From assembly GCA_028753945.1 (NCBI GenBank), contig JAPNXP010000006.1, positions 806,001-870,000 on the forward strand: a stretch of 64,000 nt of DNA. Direction: 5' to 3'. Under the pieces are notes generated by a model. That model made no database searches, had not been told where the DNA came from, and saw nothing but the letters and a program-made list of their open reading frames with translations. The first letter of the stretch is position 1. The number at the start of each line of letters is the position of its first letter. Origin of the DNA: Hexactinellida sp. DTS-2022 (taxonomy: Eukaryota; Porifera; Hexactinellida). Position numbers and translations under genes: made by a program. Shown here piece by piece: positions 20,601 to 32,703 of this stretch.

Positions 20601-23600
20601 AACAATACAGTACCTTCTGTATCTTCTATCTCCCCCATGGAAGAGTACATCTTCTTAAGCAGTTTCTGTGCGTCTATGTTCCATAGGAACACCTCCCCCT
20701 TATAGCTGCCGGAGGCCACCAAGTTAGGCGGCAGCAGCGCCGAGCATAGGATGTCCTCTTGGTGCACGCCCACTCCGAAGAACTGGTCCACTGTAGTCCT
20801 GGTCTCCTTGTTGTCTCTAAGGAATCATGCATTCATTCAACTACAGTGTGATACCGTTATAACGAAGTCCAAGGAACCCTTGGGTTACTTTGTGATAATT
20901 ATATAAGCGAAGTAAAATCAACTACTTTATCCGTCTGGGGAATACAGTCGACTTAGTTTAGTTCAGAGGGTAGTTTGACGCATTTATCGGAAAACTAATC
21001 AACTAAGAATATTGTAAACAAACTGTAATTCTGTTCAGTATATCCTCTGAAATGTTGGTCCAATTATGCAGAAAACCAATTTTACTGGTGGCTCTATTTA
21101 GCAGGTCTACTGTAGTATATAAATTTGTTATAACAGGTGTTTATTGTATATGTGAGTAGATGACATAGGTTCTAACCTTGTAAATCCAAACTTTCTGTTC
21201 CAGCCTGCTGTTACTATCTTCTCACCGATCATTAACAAAGAAGTTATCTGAAAAAGTAATTCGAACACTTAATTAATTATACATACGTACATATATCAGC
21301 CAACACATTGTAATGTAATTTTCGGGCACATGCAATGGCATTTTCTTAATATAAAAATCACTTTTTCAAAGCCGGGTTTTCAATTGAAAAACTCTTGGCC
21401 GATACAAGTTAGCCCTTACAGCAATACAATGGAATTCACCAAATACAATAATTACATTCCATAGTACCTCTGAGGTATCTCCCATGTCGATCTCAGAGAG
21501 ACAAGCTCCGTTGTTAAAATTCCAAATCTTAACTTTCCCATCTCTTCCCCCCGTCAGCAGTCTCCGGCCTGAGGGGTCAAAGGTCATGGCTGTGATCTCT
21601 CTATCTCCGTGCACCTTTGAGTATTGTATTATCTTCTCTCCTGTCTCTATGTCCCAGACGCTGATAACAGATCCCATGCATCCGCATACTATCTGGACAC
21701 AGAAGGGATATATATATGCGAAATCTACTTTAATTTTTGCAGCCCTATTGCCACTAACGTTTTTACATAACCCAGATTGCCCCCCCCTTGTATGCAAATC
21801 CTGTATGAAACACTGATAGCCACTTAACCTTTAAATCAGTGGTCCACAACCTGGGGTCCACAAGATGTATTACGGTCAATGGGAGGGGGTCCACAGAATG
21901 ACTATTGGGGGTCCACAGGTGAAAAAGGTTGGGAATCGCTGCTTTAAAAGTTAGGGGTCGTTCAAACGTTATGTAACGCAAAGATCAAAGTTAGACAGCC
22001 CCTATGTCACGTTTTTTACAAATTGTAATATAGATGTTTGCCACACATTGGTTAACCAACCCACTTGGAAGCGTTACGTAACATTTGAGATGTTGCAGCA
22101 ATATTGCAAATTTAGCATATACAGTTAGCTATTATTATTATTATTGAGTAATTTTATATATTTGCACGAACCTGGGGAACTGAAACTTGTACTCCCGAAG
22201 TTACTTCTTATCCATATTCGTACTAACGAGAGTCTACAGTATTACTTGCAGTATAACTAAGGTTTGCACTACTTGCTCTAAATAGCGGAATATTGCTCTA
22301 TTAGCAAGATATTTTCAGTCCCCAAACGAGCATTTAATGTTAATTTTATTAACAAGGAAATTTCGTGCAAAATGCGACTTGCTATTAAGGAACACCACAC
22401 TGTATTTAGCTTAGAAACCTGATTAAAGTTCTCGTTATACAAAGCAGTGCATAGCGGGCTGTGGTGGGTGACAGCTTCAGAATACGCGTTAGGAGACTTG
22501 GTTTCGTTTTCCAGCATCAAGAGTTGGTAGGCGCCTAGCAATAGGATGTTCCTCTTGTCGTGTAGACAGAGGGCTGTGGGGGGGTGTAGGGCCGGGTCGG
22601 TCCCTTTCTGACAGCTGATCGTCTGGATACAGCCGTGACTCTGTATGTCCCACACTTTTATAAGATTGTCTTTGGATAGACTTACAATCTGACCGTCGCT
22701 GTTGTTTATAACGAGGTGTAGGATTGCTGATTCGTGTCCACGGAGGGACTATAGTAATTGTTATAGAATAGTATGCAGTTAATTTGCTGGGATTTATATT
22801 TCCATTTGATTTAACAAATGCAGTATACCTTAGCATGTACACCAGAGGCTTTGCAATTCGTACATTAAACATTTACAGTTTTATCAGTATTTTAATAGCC
22901 AGAGTAACTCTAATTTGTAATTATAATCCTGTGATTTCGATCATAAACATAGGGTCTGGATTTAATTGGAATATTAAATCAAAATCAAGACCATTATTCA
23001 TAACAGGAATTCAATACTTTTTGTCCCGTTAGACAGTTACAGTGGATGCCGCTTATAAAACATCGTCGGGAACTGCTTATAATGTTCGTATAACCGACAT
23101 GTTCTTATAACCTGCATAAATTATATAGGGTATATGGCAACCGTTTTCCAGTAGAATGTTCTTATAACCGGTGTTCTTATATCCGATATCTACAATACTT
23201 ATCCCTTATAGGATACAAGTTATTACTAACAGCAGTAGGTGTGGTGGTGACGTAGGGATTCCACATCCGCAGGAGTCTATCGAGTCCCCCAGTGACTATA
23301 ACATTCCATTGTGAGGAATACTCAAAGGTGTTTACACCCTTGTTAACCTTGAATACGTTAGTCTTACGTCGCCTGTCTACGTCACACAATATAAGAGCAG
23401 TGTTCGTGTCCGTACTGCAGGAGACGAAACAGTTCAGCTTAGAACAGTACTGAACCTTGCGTGTCCATTCTCTGTGCAACTATGTGTAATGCATTTATAA
23501 TGCTATATATAGGTTGAGAAAATATACTACTAATTACTAAGAGCTAGGTTTAAACAAATCGTATCTTATAATTCTTTCAGCTTTTTCAATGGGAAACATA

Positions 23601-26600
23601 AATAATAATAATTTTCAAATAAGTATTTACTAATTTTAGTAGTCTCACTTATATACGCTTTTAGTAGATCTACTAATAATGTTGTTTGCATGTAAATTAT
23701 AGAGATCTAATCTAATGACCTAACATTTCTAAATAATTTAGTCTACTTTTTACTATTGTCACGTTAAATTCGTTTAGAAGGAACGAACTGGATTTTAGAA
23801 AATTGCTTTTAACCCCTTAATAAATATCCTGTATACGTACGTAATAATACAAATATATTTGTTATCTTACCTGTGGTGAGTACTGCACTACACAGTCATC
23901 ATACCTGCACTGTAGCAGGTCATACCAATTCAGCTTATGACAGCTAACTGGGGAAGGAGGGGGAATTATGAGATTTGTATTCAGTAAAGTTATAAATTAT
24001 ATTATTAATAAGCACTTTGGTAGAGAATTAACTTATATGTAGACCGTCTATTTCTAGACCAGGTTTTCTTACATATACATTATTATTACCCATAGACGGC
24101 AGGGCTTTGGTCTACAGAATTTATAGACGGTCTACAAACTTTTGGCTTATTTGTACGGGCTTTTATAGACCGTCTACATATAAGGATGCTCAGTAAACTA
24201 AATTTATCTAATAGCAATAATATTTATGTAAATGCAACTCTCAAATTAGACAAATGTTCTTCAATCTAAAAATATAAGTTAACAACAAATTAATTGAACC
24301 TTGTTTGTTTCCGGTTTGCAGACCGAATATTCCATTGTGTAGATTATCGAAGCAGATGGTGCCAACACCTCCATCCGTGTCTCCGAATATAAGAACTCCG
24401 GAGTGTCCAGACGGAGAGTCACACCTAGTCAGTAATGAAATACAATAATAATAATAATGTTATGTAGACTCTAGCTAATACGAACACAGATAAGCCTAAA
24501 TATATCGGTTAAAGAGTACAAGGTTTAATTCCCCTAGCCTATACAAATGCATGCAAAAGACGAATATTTTTAGACAGTCCCATGGTATTCATATTAACGA
24601 GAGTCTACTGTATTGAGAAATAAATCATCCAATTTACAACTACAGACTCGTTAGTACGAGGTTACCGTTGAAATTTGTTAGTTTTTGTTACAAAATATGT
24701 ATTTACAGGCATCTCAAAATACCAAAACACTTTAAACAATGTAGATACTATATTAACTGTGTTCTTAATAAGAGAGTCTATAACTAACCAATAGTCAATA
24801 GTTATTGGATTGAATGGCAGACCCACGATACGAATATGTTTTTCACAAGCTTGATTGCCGAGGTCATAGAAATCTATTGAAATTTGAGAAGATAAGTGAA
24901 TTAGTATTTCAGTAGTTAAGACAACTAACGTACTTATCTCTCCATCTGTTGTAGAAGTGATCACTTTGCCTGTGTTTTGCATGTAAATAGCGTCCAACAC
25001 CCACAGTTGTTTCAAACGAGTGGTATCGATCTTCAACAAACAAAATACAATAATTAATTGGAGATTGGAGATCATGAAAGGCTTGCCTCTTATAGAATCA
25101 AATTATGTAGTATAATGAGACTATTGCTCTAGTTATAAGCTACCGTATTGCTTCGAATAAGCGCCCGGAACTTATTGTTTTCGTGGGCCAAAATTATCCT
25201 GAAAATAATATTTAGGTCCGTTCTAATGGTTCTCACCGACAGTATACTACATACCGAAGTTGATAAAATCAATGGAATTACACTCCAGTGATCAACTAAT
25301 GTGTTTAAATTTTAACTTCCAATGCAATTTTATTGACCCGGCGCTTATTCGGGAAAATACGGTATACTACTCACGTGGTAAGATTTGAGTAAATTCATTT
25401 TTGTATCCCAAAACGCTACTGCTCCTTCCTTAGAGTAAGTAATGAATCTACCGTCAGACGGAGAGGCATTGCATAGGCCCACATCCGTATCCTGGTACCG
25501 GGCAGCCTGATGATGGTAGAAACTAATTCTACTTAGGAGATCTCTGTGGGGACTGATATGATAGATTTAAAATTAAATAATATACTTATAAATCTCTCTA
25601 TAGGAACCTGAAGATTTTTCCTTATTTACTAAGTTATAACAGTCCCTTAGGAAAATTTAAGTCTAAAAGAATACGGAACAAGATTTTGTTTAATGTACGT
25701 CGTTATTGATTAGAACTGGTTCCCAACCTGGGGTCCACAAGATCTCAAAATTTGTATACGGTAAATGAGACAGAATGTATAATATTTGCTATAGGGGATC
25801 CACGGTTGAAAAAGGTTGGGAATTGCTGGATTAGAATATCGTATTAGAAATGGATATATGTATTATGATTAACCAGAGTTATATAACAATTTAATACTTT
25901 TCACAGTCTGTTTTTAGCTAAAATTTTGACAAATATGTCCCGCGTCCAGTTTTTGTTTTGATTTTCATCAATTTCTACTCTGCGTTAATTATAGTTAATC
26001 TCATTTAGGACAAGAAGCAATAAATAGAGACTTCATATGTATTCACTTATTGTAGAAAGTTTATGCGAAAGATGAAATTTGCTTATTATTTATATGATTA
26101 ATAATCAACATAAGTAGGTATGTAAATATTACCTAAATATCATCCTCGATTCCTCGCTATTAAATTAGTAAGTATGCTATTTGTGTATGAAGTAGGAAAT
26201 TAAATTGTATGTAATTGTTAATTATTATTCCGTGTTATGCAAACGATATTTCTTATAATACTAACCTGTGAGAAACCTTCTTAATTGTGTTCAGAAAAGG
26301 CATCTAAACAAATAATGTTAACAAATTAGAAAGTTCAACAGGAATCCAAACAAAGATAACAAGTAAACAATGATTTTATAGGAATATATATATTAGTACG
26401 GTAGACTTCGTTAAATAGAGCCACAAGTTAATTGGCTCAACAGTTCACAGGATTTAAGGAACGAAATTACAGTTTGGCTTTCAATATATTATTAACTAAT
26501 TGAGTAATCTAGGACCAAAGTGACCCATTTAAGCAATTAAGCGGAATCGAAAGTACAGTAGTATTCGCCTAATATACATTTTTCTAAGAGAAATATTGTA

Positions 26601-29600
26601 CTTTCAAGTTTCAGACCCTAAGGGAGCATTTAATGTTAATTTTGTTTCTCTATTATAAGTTTATTAGTAAGTTTGCCTATTAACAAGCTAATATTGTGCA
26701 AAGTGCGACTAGCTATTTTGCGAACTCTACTATACTATAATAGTATATCTCACTTCTCCATCGTAGTTATTCATACTATCCTTCTCTTGATACTCCAGCA
26801 GCATGTAAGTACAGAACTCATCCTAAGTTAGGTAGCAGTCAAGTCAGAATAAGTGTATTCGAAAATACACAATAAAAGTAGGAAAATAATTGAATAAAAT
26901 AATCCATGAGACATTCTGATAATTTCAGGCCTTAATCATGCTAACTTTGGCCTGTTAGAGGACACAGAAAACAAAAAAAATAACTCTGTGATTTAGAAAC
27001 TATATAGTAGTTGGAAAAAAACAATAATATAGACTTTGGTGTATGAAAAGTTTCGGAATTATACTTATGTGTTGTGAATCCATTAAATTTGGAATTAACA
27101 AATGCATTTCTGCTAACTTACCCAGTCAACTGTTCCATCACAATTTGTATCAACTTTCATGAACATCGACTTTAGCTACACAAAATAAACCCGTGTTACT
27201 AAAGTATAATGTTGTTTATTTCTATATATCCTTTGATACAAAGGTCTGTATAATCAGAAGTATTGTTTTGTATAGCATCAGTTAATATATACAGCTTCAA
27301 TTAATTAATTCTAACAATCAAATTACAGTAGACTCTCGTTAAAACGAATACCAGGGGACCGTCCAAATTGTTCATATTATCTTGTTAACAGGAGTCACTT
27401 GCCTGCATTTGTATAGGCTAGGGGAATTAAACCTTGTATTCCTTATCCGATTCGTGTTAGTATAATCGAGAGTCTACTGTATATAAACTGGGATATTGTA
27501 TGATGATATTATTATTATGCGACAGATTATTTATCTACCTGTTTGTCTGATTTATTTGTACCCAGAATCTCTTTGAAAGCGTGCTGAAACTCTTCCAAGT
27601 CTAATCCATCGCTTCCATTCTCGTCAGCGCTCTATGGGTAGCAAACGGCTCTTAATTCTGTAAGAGTTCTCATTATTTCTATCTTAATGATAGGCTATAA
27701 TTTCAAGAATTCTTGAGTTTAATTAAATATTTGCTACGAAACACTTCAACTTATTTAACTAATTCTTATTAATGGTTTCCTTTGTCACAATACACGAAAC
27801 CTTTTCCTAATATCTAAGTGGACTGAATACTCGTGGAAATACACACTCATAATAATACTAATTAGGAAAGAACAGAGTTTAAAGTAAACAAATGTTAACA
27901 CTGATAAAAAGAATTTAATCAAATTAAAGTTTGTTGATAAGTTTACATAATTGTTGTTTGTATCTATATAACGCATAAGTTGTTACTATTAAAATTCCCA
28001 TCTGTTCATTAATTGCCTAACGACCTCTACCAAATATTATTTGGTAGCTTGCTTTAATAATAATTACGAACAAACATGAATTAAACAGTCTGATGACCTT
28101 TGAATGCAATAAATTTGATAACACAGGAGGAAATATGAAATTCACAGGAGAATAATTATTGTAAAATTAGCTAACATTTGCTTTATAAGAAACTATTATT
28201 AGATGTTTATCTTATAACAACAGAAGATACACTTTAGCTCATAATACAGTAGAATCGTCAGTACAAACATCAAGGTACCGTCAAAATGTGTTCGCCTTAT
28301 ACTGAATTTCTATTAACCATATTCAATTTGTCGTGAAAAAGTTTTGAAGGGGAAATAATGTTTCTATTAACTGGAATATTGTATTAACCGTGTTTGTACT
28401 AACGAGGTTCTACTGTATTACACTACAGGCCTGTAGAATGGGTTATCACTATTGAGTGTATGAAGAGAATGAAAATCATATGAATCATATGTAGAGAAAG
28501 CTAATTAGCTAATACGTACAGTACGATCGAATTCCCAACAAACTATTCGTAGTATAATCTCTGAAAATTTCGCTATAAAAGATATCTTAATTGTCAATAA
28601 AGTTACAAAAACAGTTAGATTAATAAATAATTTGAGTTTTAATTAGAACACATTTAGGTTGACAACATTACACCTTATCAACTGCCATGCTTTTGAATCA
28701 GTCAGAAGTGAGTTTATAAAATGACTTATAAAATCTTACAAGTTAGCAGCTGTATAAGAGAATGCAAGTCAAAATTAGAAATCTGAAAAGTTGGATTAGT
28801 GGGATTTGAATACTGAAACAATGGCCATAACCGATGGAAATATGTTGTTTTGTCCTGTTACAGATTCATTGCTTGAATGCATAGAACTGACAACAGAATA
28901 AGAACTTAATAATAATATTACAATCTGAAAATCAGATAATAATGAAACTTAATAGTACATTTAAGAATGCAATATTCAATTCTATACAACTTCAATAACT
29001 TCCAACTTGATAGCAGAACAAATAGACAGTATCAAAGCAGTTTAATTATTGCTATTAAATATGTAATGGGATGCCAATATTCCCAGCTATTCAAATAATA
29101 TTATAAATATGTATGTTTATGGATAATTTATTATATATGATTAGAACGATAGTTTGTATAATGTCTATGGGAAAGTTTTAAATTTCGAGCTTCTAGGTGC
29201 TAATTCAATACAATAGACTCTCGTTAAACACCAGGGGACAGTCCAAAATTTGTTCGAATTATTCCGATTCGTATTAACCGGAATTGCTTACATGCATTTG
29301 TTTCGGCTAGGGATATTAAACCTGTACTCCTTAACCAATATTACACCTTATCCGTGTTCGTATTAATGAGAGTCTATTGTTTTAAAATACTTAACTACGT
29401 ATAAGGCGATATAAAATAAATAACTTGTTTATCATCCCCGTCCGTCCCAATTTTTACCCTCAGCTCCGTCCGGATTTATTTAATTATTATCTTATGAACA
29501 TAATCGTAAAATATTTAGTTATAGACTTGTGTAAAGTAGTACTCCTAATCAATGTATCAATTTTTAATAAGTTTACCTGGTCTAAGGGATATGGAATCAA

Positions 29601-29754
29601 GGTAATACCCACGTACCTCGAATATGGACATAAGCTTCATGAGATGGTGCAGATTAACGCTATCCTCTATCTTATCGTGTCCCTCTCCACTGACAGAGGA
29701 CTTCACAGCTGTAGCGGACGAGGAGACCGGGGGGGCAGAGAGAGATTGGGACAT
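17666..29754 (-). CDS. EF-hand and WD40 repeat protein, WDR49/WDR64 family, 18 exons
   Basis: Exons (plus coordinates, 5' to 3'): 29617-29754, 27539-27631, 27122-27175, 26754-26822, 26266-26303, 25375-25543, 24930-25030, 24300-24424, 23871-23947, 23231-23479, 22419-22748, 21468-21692, 21177-21247, 20614-20816, 19670-19947, 18927-19335, 18366-18510, 17666-18101. All phases join, giving 1069 aa (human WDR64 is about 1081). The N-terminus holds a degenerate EF loop (ADENGSDGLDLEEF) and a canonical one (DTNCDGTVDWDEF). WD units follow (VAFWDTK, LRMWNPY, IKVWDIQ, ISVWDIE, VKIWNFN, VFLWNID, IQFWNIT, VRLWTDV). A low-complexity Ser-rich linker (exon 19670-19947) precedes the last propeller blades. 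The C-terminal exon is basic and unassigned. The family is often linked to ciliated cells, but the role here is not established. The last acceptor lies at the edge of a MITE. Confidence 0.87.
18105..18232. repeat. MITE, family A, at a splice acceptor
   Basis: Left end TA-CAGTAGACTCCCGTTATAA, then GGTATAACGAAATAACCGC, fading at TTTACAGGTCCTAATTATAC. It abuts the last exon of the EF-hand/WD40 gene. On the - strand the acceptor reads CTACTG-TAG, where TA is the target duplication. Confidence 0.75.
18627..18768. repeat. MITE, family B (eroded)
   Basis: AACCTCAGTTGGCACGAACAC at the left, GTTCCGGATAAGGCGAACG inside, and TACTAACGAGGTTACTACTG at the right. Confidence 0.65.
19979..20147. repeat. MITE, family B
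   Basis: TA-CAGTATAACCTCGTTAGTAC, AATTTCCGGATAAGACGAAC inside, and TATTAACGAGGTTCTAC at the right. The copy at 61463-61613 is close in internal sequence (TCAGGTCCCTACAATGG). Confidence 0.82.
20286..20320. repeat. Perfect hairpin GTTAAGCCACC / GGTGGCTTAAC
   Basis: Two inverted 12-13 bp arms separated by about 11 bases, in an intron of the EF-hand/WD40 gene. A related GGTGGTCGCTTAATTACCC follows at about 20490. Possibly one end of another inverted-repeat element spanning 20270-20515. Confidence 0.5.
20844..21112. repeat. MITEs, family A (eroded) and family C, adjacent
   Basis: 20844-20942: CAGTGTGATACCGTTATAAC through CTTTATCCGTCTGGGGAATA. 20945-21112: CAGTCGACTTAGTTTAG through GGTCTACTG, with the family C middle. 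In an intron of the EF-hand/WD40 gene. Confidence 0.6.
21837..21941. mobile_element. hAT-like MITE with near-perfect 8-bp duplication
   Basis: CAGTGGTCCACAACCTGGGG at the left and AAAAAGGTTGGGAATCGCTG at the right. Flanking 8-mers are CTTTAAAT (21829-21836) and CTTTAAAA (21942-21949), seven of eight identical. The CAGTGGT ends and 8-bp duplication are typical of hAT elements. Confidence 0.82.
21955..22088. repeat. MITE, family J
   Basis: GTCGTTCAAACGTTATGTAA at the left, TTGGTTAACCAACCCACTTG inside, and GCGTTACGTAACATTTGA at the right. It begins only 14 bases after the hAT-like element. Confidence 0.72.
22160..22402. repeat. Partial family G and family E MITEs
   Basis: 22160-22243 ends TACTAACGAGAGTCTACAG (family G). 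22270-22402 carries CCCCAAACGAGCATTTAATG, TTTCGTGCAAAATGCGACTT and ACACCACACTG (family E). Confidence 0.6.
23040..23195. repeat. MITE, family D
   Basis: TA-CAGTGGATGCCGCTTATAA at the left, TATATAGGGTATATGGCAAC inside, and TTATATCCGATATCTAC at the right. In an intron of the EF-hand/WD40 gene. Confidence 0.75.
24032..24184. repeat. MITE-like element, family M
   Basis: Perfect 20-bp ends CTTATATGTAGACCGTCTAT and ATAGACCGTCTACATATAAG. TAGACGG motifs repeat inside. Seen once, in an intron of the EF-hand/WD40 gene. Confidence 0.8.
24472..24610. repeat. MITE, family G
   Basis: Eroded left end GTAGACTCTAGCTAATACG and right end TTAACGAGAGTCTACTG-TA. Full copies lie at 27326 and 29211. Confidence 0.65.
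25141..25368. repeat. MITE-like element, family N
   Basis: Left end TACCGTATTGCTTCGAATAA followed by GCGCC. Right end GGCGCTTATTCGGGAAAATA followed by CGGTA. A right-end-like fragment occurs at about 11978-12013. Confidence 0.7.
25716..25828. mobile_element. hAT-like MITE with perfect 8-bp duplication
   Basis: Left end CTGGTTCCCAACCTGGGGTC, right end AAAAAGGTTGGGAATTGCTG. Flanked on both sides by GATTAGAA (25708-25715 and 25829-25836), a perfect 8-bp target duplication as hAT transposases make. Confidence 0.88.
26399..26735. repeat. MITEs, families C and E, back to back
   Basis: The family C copy (26399-26555, GGTAGACTTCGTTAAATAGA to GCGGAATCGAAAG) shares a TA with a family E copy (26556-26735, CAGTAGTATTCGCCTAATAT to GCGAACTCTAC). 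The pair ends about 20 bases from the donor of exon 26754-26822. Confidence 0.65.
27326..27479. repeat. MITE, family G
   Basis: TA-CAGTAGACTCTCGTTAAAAC at the left, TGCATTTGTATAGGCTAGGG inside, and TCGAGAGTCTACTG-TA at the right. Confidence 0.85.
28247..28415. repeat. MITE, family B
   Basis: TA-CAGTAGAATCGTCAGTAC at the left and GTACTAACGAGGTTCTACTG-TA at the right. Confidence 0.75.
29211..29379. repeat. MITE, family G
   Basis: CAATAGACTCTCGTTAAACA at the left and TATTAATGAGAGTCTATTG at the right. Lies in the first intron of the EF-hand/WD40 gene. Confidence 0.75.
29400..29570. repeat. Partial copy of family K element
   Basis: TATAAAATAAATAACTTGTT followed by TATCATCC, then the C-rich 'ccgtccgtccc' stretch. 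This matches the reverse complement of 62080-62230. Confidence 0.7.
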
Positions 29755-32703
29755 TTGTTGTATAAACCAGTGCAAATTCAATGGTATTACATGCGAAATC
29801 CGCGATATTGAGTATATTATATGATTCAGTATATAGAATAACAGAAGTTATGGAGTTACATATTAATCTCGAATCTTAGTTTGATTATAATTTAATTATT
29901 TAATTAAGCAATATAACGTGTTATAACCAGTAAATAGTAATTGACCTCATTGGCTTTTTATAATTTCTTAATATTATTAATGTGTTAGATCATTAAGGAA
30001 ACAGTTCAATTTACATCATACGGTCTGAATATTATATTATAATGTATGTTAAGGGGTGCATTTGATAAATAATCAGTCAAGTTTACTTAGAACCTCTATG
30101 GTACCAAAAATGTGCTAACAAAAGCCAATTAGTTTATTTAATAAAATTGTTCAAAACAAAGTTGCACCATGTGTAATCTATACGTATATTGTTTCTATAA
30201 TTCTATTTATTGTGTGCCTTCAAACAGTTCCCAGAAACTTTTAACTCATAATAAACGAATGTCATACAATATAAATTATCAATACGTATAAAGCTAAAGC
30301 CATTAAAGAAAATTTTTGCCTTAGAAATATTTCAAATCCTCCAATAATGTTGATTAGCTATTTAATTAAAACACAGAAATTGCATCAAATTGATACCAAT
30401 GTATTGATTATTCCATTGTTTCTCATTTATATTAAATAGCCATATAAATTACTTCTGCAAAAAATCTTTTTTGTGCAGAATTTCTTTATAATATTATTCT
30501 AAATTTTATATAGTTGCATTTTACAAATATAATATCAACCGACAAATAGCACAGGTTCGTCTACAATTATTCTTCGTAAACTATTTAAGCGGAAATTTGG
30601 AAACAGATAATAGGGATATTCGCTTAATTAATCACGACAACTTGATGGGAGTTGATTTTTCTTATAAATATAATTACAGTTAGATCCGACACTTATTCGC
30701 TTTCAAACCTTACGTAAAGCAAAATTCTCGAAAATAAAACACCCTCGCTATGTCACATTTTTTACAATTTTATATTATACAAAGGATGGCATGACGCACA
30801 TTGGTTAACCATCCCCTTGGAAGCGTTATGTAATATTTGAACGGCTATTTCCCAATAGTTTCAGATTCTACTGTATTTAATCGGATCCCACATCGGTTAT
30901 TGATTAATTAAACATTGATTCTTAAGGTTTCCCTATTTTCCGGCTGTTAATGTATTGAAATAATTTATAAGAATCCGGTTAATTTAATTAAATACAGGTG
31001 AGTCAATGTGCTCTGGTAATGAGGATCAATAGATTCGCGAATCACTGGATTTACATATGTTATCTCAACTCAATGAAATTAACATGCCTTCATGACTTGA
31101 AGATCTATCCATATCCTTCCTATAGCGATTCATGTGTAACTTGAAAATAGTTATATATATTGTTGATTCACCATAATATAATATGTAATATAGAAATCTC
31201 ACTGTTTGTATCTCATTATACCAACAGAGATTTGTATACTATTTTCAAGGTTGATACTGTCTGTAACAGGTACATAATTTCGTAAATTATTTACTTTATA
31301 TACATAATTATTAGTCTTATTCTGATGCTATTCATTGTGTAATACCCCTAAGGCATAGGTGACAATTTTTAGATGAGATGTATACGCAAATTCCAATAGA
31401 TTACGGTATTACGGGGTTGCCAAAATAGTTGCTCTCATTTTTTGGCAAAAATTTCGTTTATACTATTGTAATTTGTAACCCTTGCCATAAGGGTACAAAA
31501 TATTTGTATATTTTAAAAAATCTAGGGTTTATTAGTTAATTATGTATTATAATGTAGAATATAGCAATAAGCAATGAACTAGTTCAATAGAAACCCGAAA
31601 ATATTCCATAGGAAGGAAACCATTATTAAATCAGCGACAATAAAATTGTAAATTTTATACTGTTTTAATTCTTCATATTGCACTTGTTACTGCAAGAGAA
31701 TACAACAAAACTCCAAGTTATAGCGAAGTAGGATTTAACGTCAAAATTAATGAGAAACCGCTTATAACGAAGTTATATATTCCCCGGACGGATAAAGTAA
31801 TTTATTTTACTCTGCTTATAACGAAGTCCTTGTATTTTGGTATAACGGGAGTTCACTCTATTGTTTATTTATTTACATATTGTAACTAATTTTTTAAATA
31901 CTATACATTCTCATTGAAAATCTGCTCTATTTCCAAGCCTTAACTAAATAATATACAAATTAAATTATGTAAGGTTTGTAATTAAAACCCCACGTGTCCC
32001 CTACTCTACGTTAAATTTTTAGAAAGAACAAACTACAGAGGAATTGCTTTATTAGCAACTCGGGTTTACCACTAAATGTGGTTGCTAATAGGGGAATGAA
32101 ATTAACAGTATTATCACGCTTGGGACCCGAAAAGCGGTTGCTAATAAAGCAATATTGCTAATAGGGGAGTTGCTAATAAAGCAACTCCACTGTATATGCA
32201 ACTTTTCTCAGTAGAACCTCGTTAGTACGAACACCTTGAGATCGTCAAAATGCGTTCGCGTTATCCAGAATTCGTATTAGTTAATAACATTTGTATTGAA
32301 GACTTTGAAGGGTACTGAAAATAGTATTCATATTAACCGTGTTCGTACTAACAAGGTTCTACTGTTGTAATTGGAATCAAAACTAATTTAATTTAACTAA
32401 AGTTCAGTTAATTTCAATAAAAGTCAACAAATTAAACTAAAGTTCAATGACTAATCTAACGCAGGAATAAAACTATAGCCTTTTCTGCCATTTAAGTATA
32501 TTTGAAGACCTATATATGCAAACTAAATAGATTTATCCTACATTTACTGTATAAATGAACAAATGAATACAATACGCATTGGTCTGAAAGCCATTTCGTT
32601 AGACCAGCTATTCATACGAATCCTCACGACAGGAGTATAAATAGAAAATTCATTACGACAGCCAAACACATTTGTTTTGTATATTTTAATATTTGCTGGA
32701 AGA
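29755..32703. other. Gene-poor AT-rich stretch between the EF-hand/WD40 and MATH genes
   Basis: No exon with family resemblance was found on either strand. It holds a family J copy (about 30700-30845), an eroded family A copy (31704-31857), a family E variant (32036-32192, CAGAGGAATTGCTTTATTAG to GCAACTCCACTG) and a family B copy (32209-32364). Promoters of both flanking genes must lie here (divergent orientation), but none is recognisable. Confidence 0.6.
32036..32364. repeat. MITEs, family E variant and family B
   Basis: 32036-32192 has an internal GGTTGCTAATA motif and TA flanks. 32209-32364 runs CAGTAGAACCTCGTTAGTAC to TAACAAGGTTCTACTG. Confidence 0.72.

Noticed and set aside
23199-23231. 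Longer version of exon 23231-23479 using a GTATTG donor at the MITE edge
   Set aside because: That donor leaves phase 2, while the next exon requires phase 0. The GTTAGT at 23230 fits.
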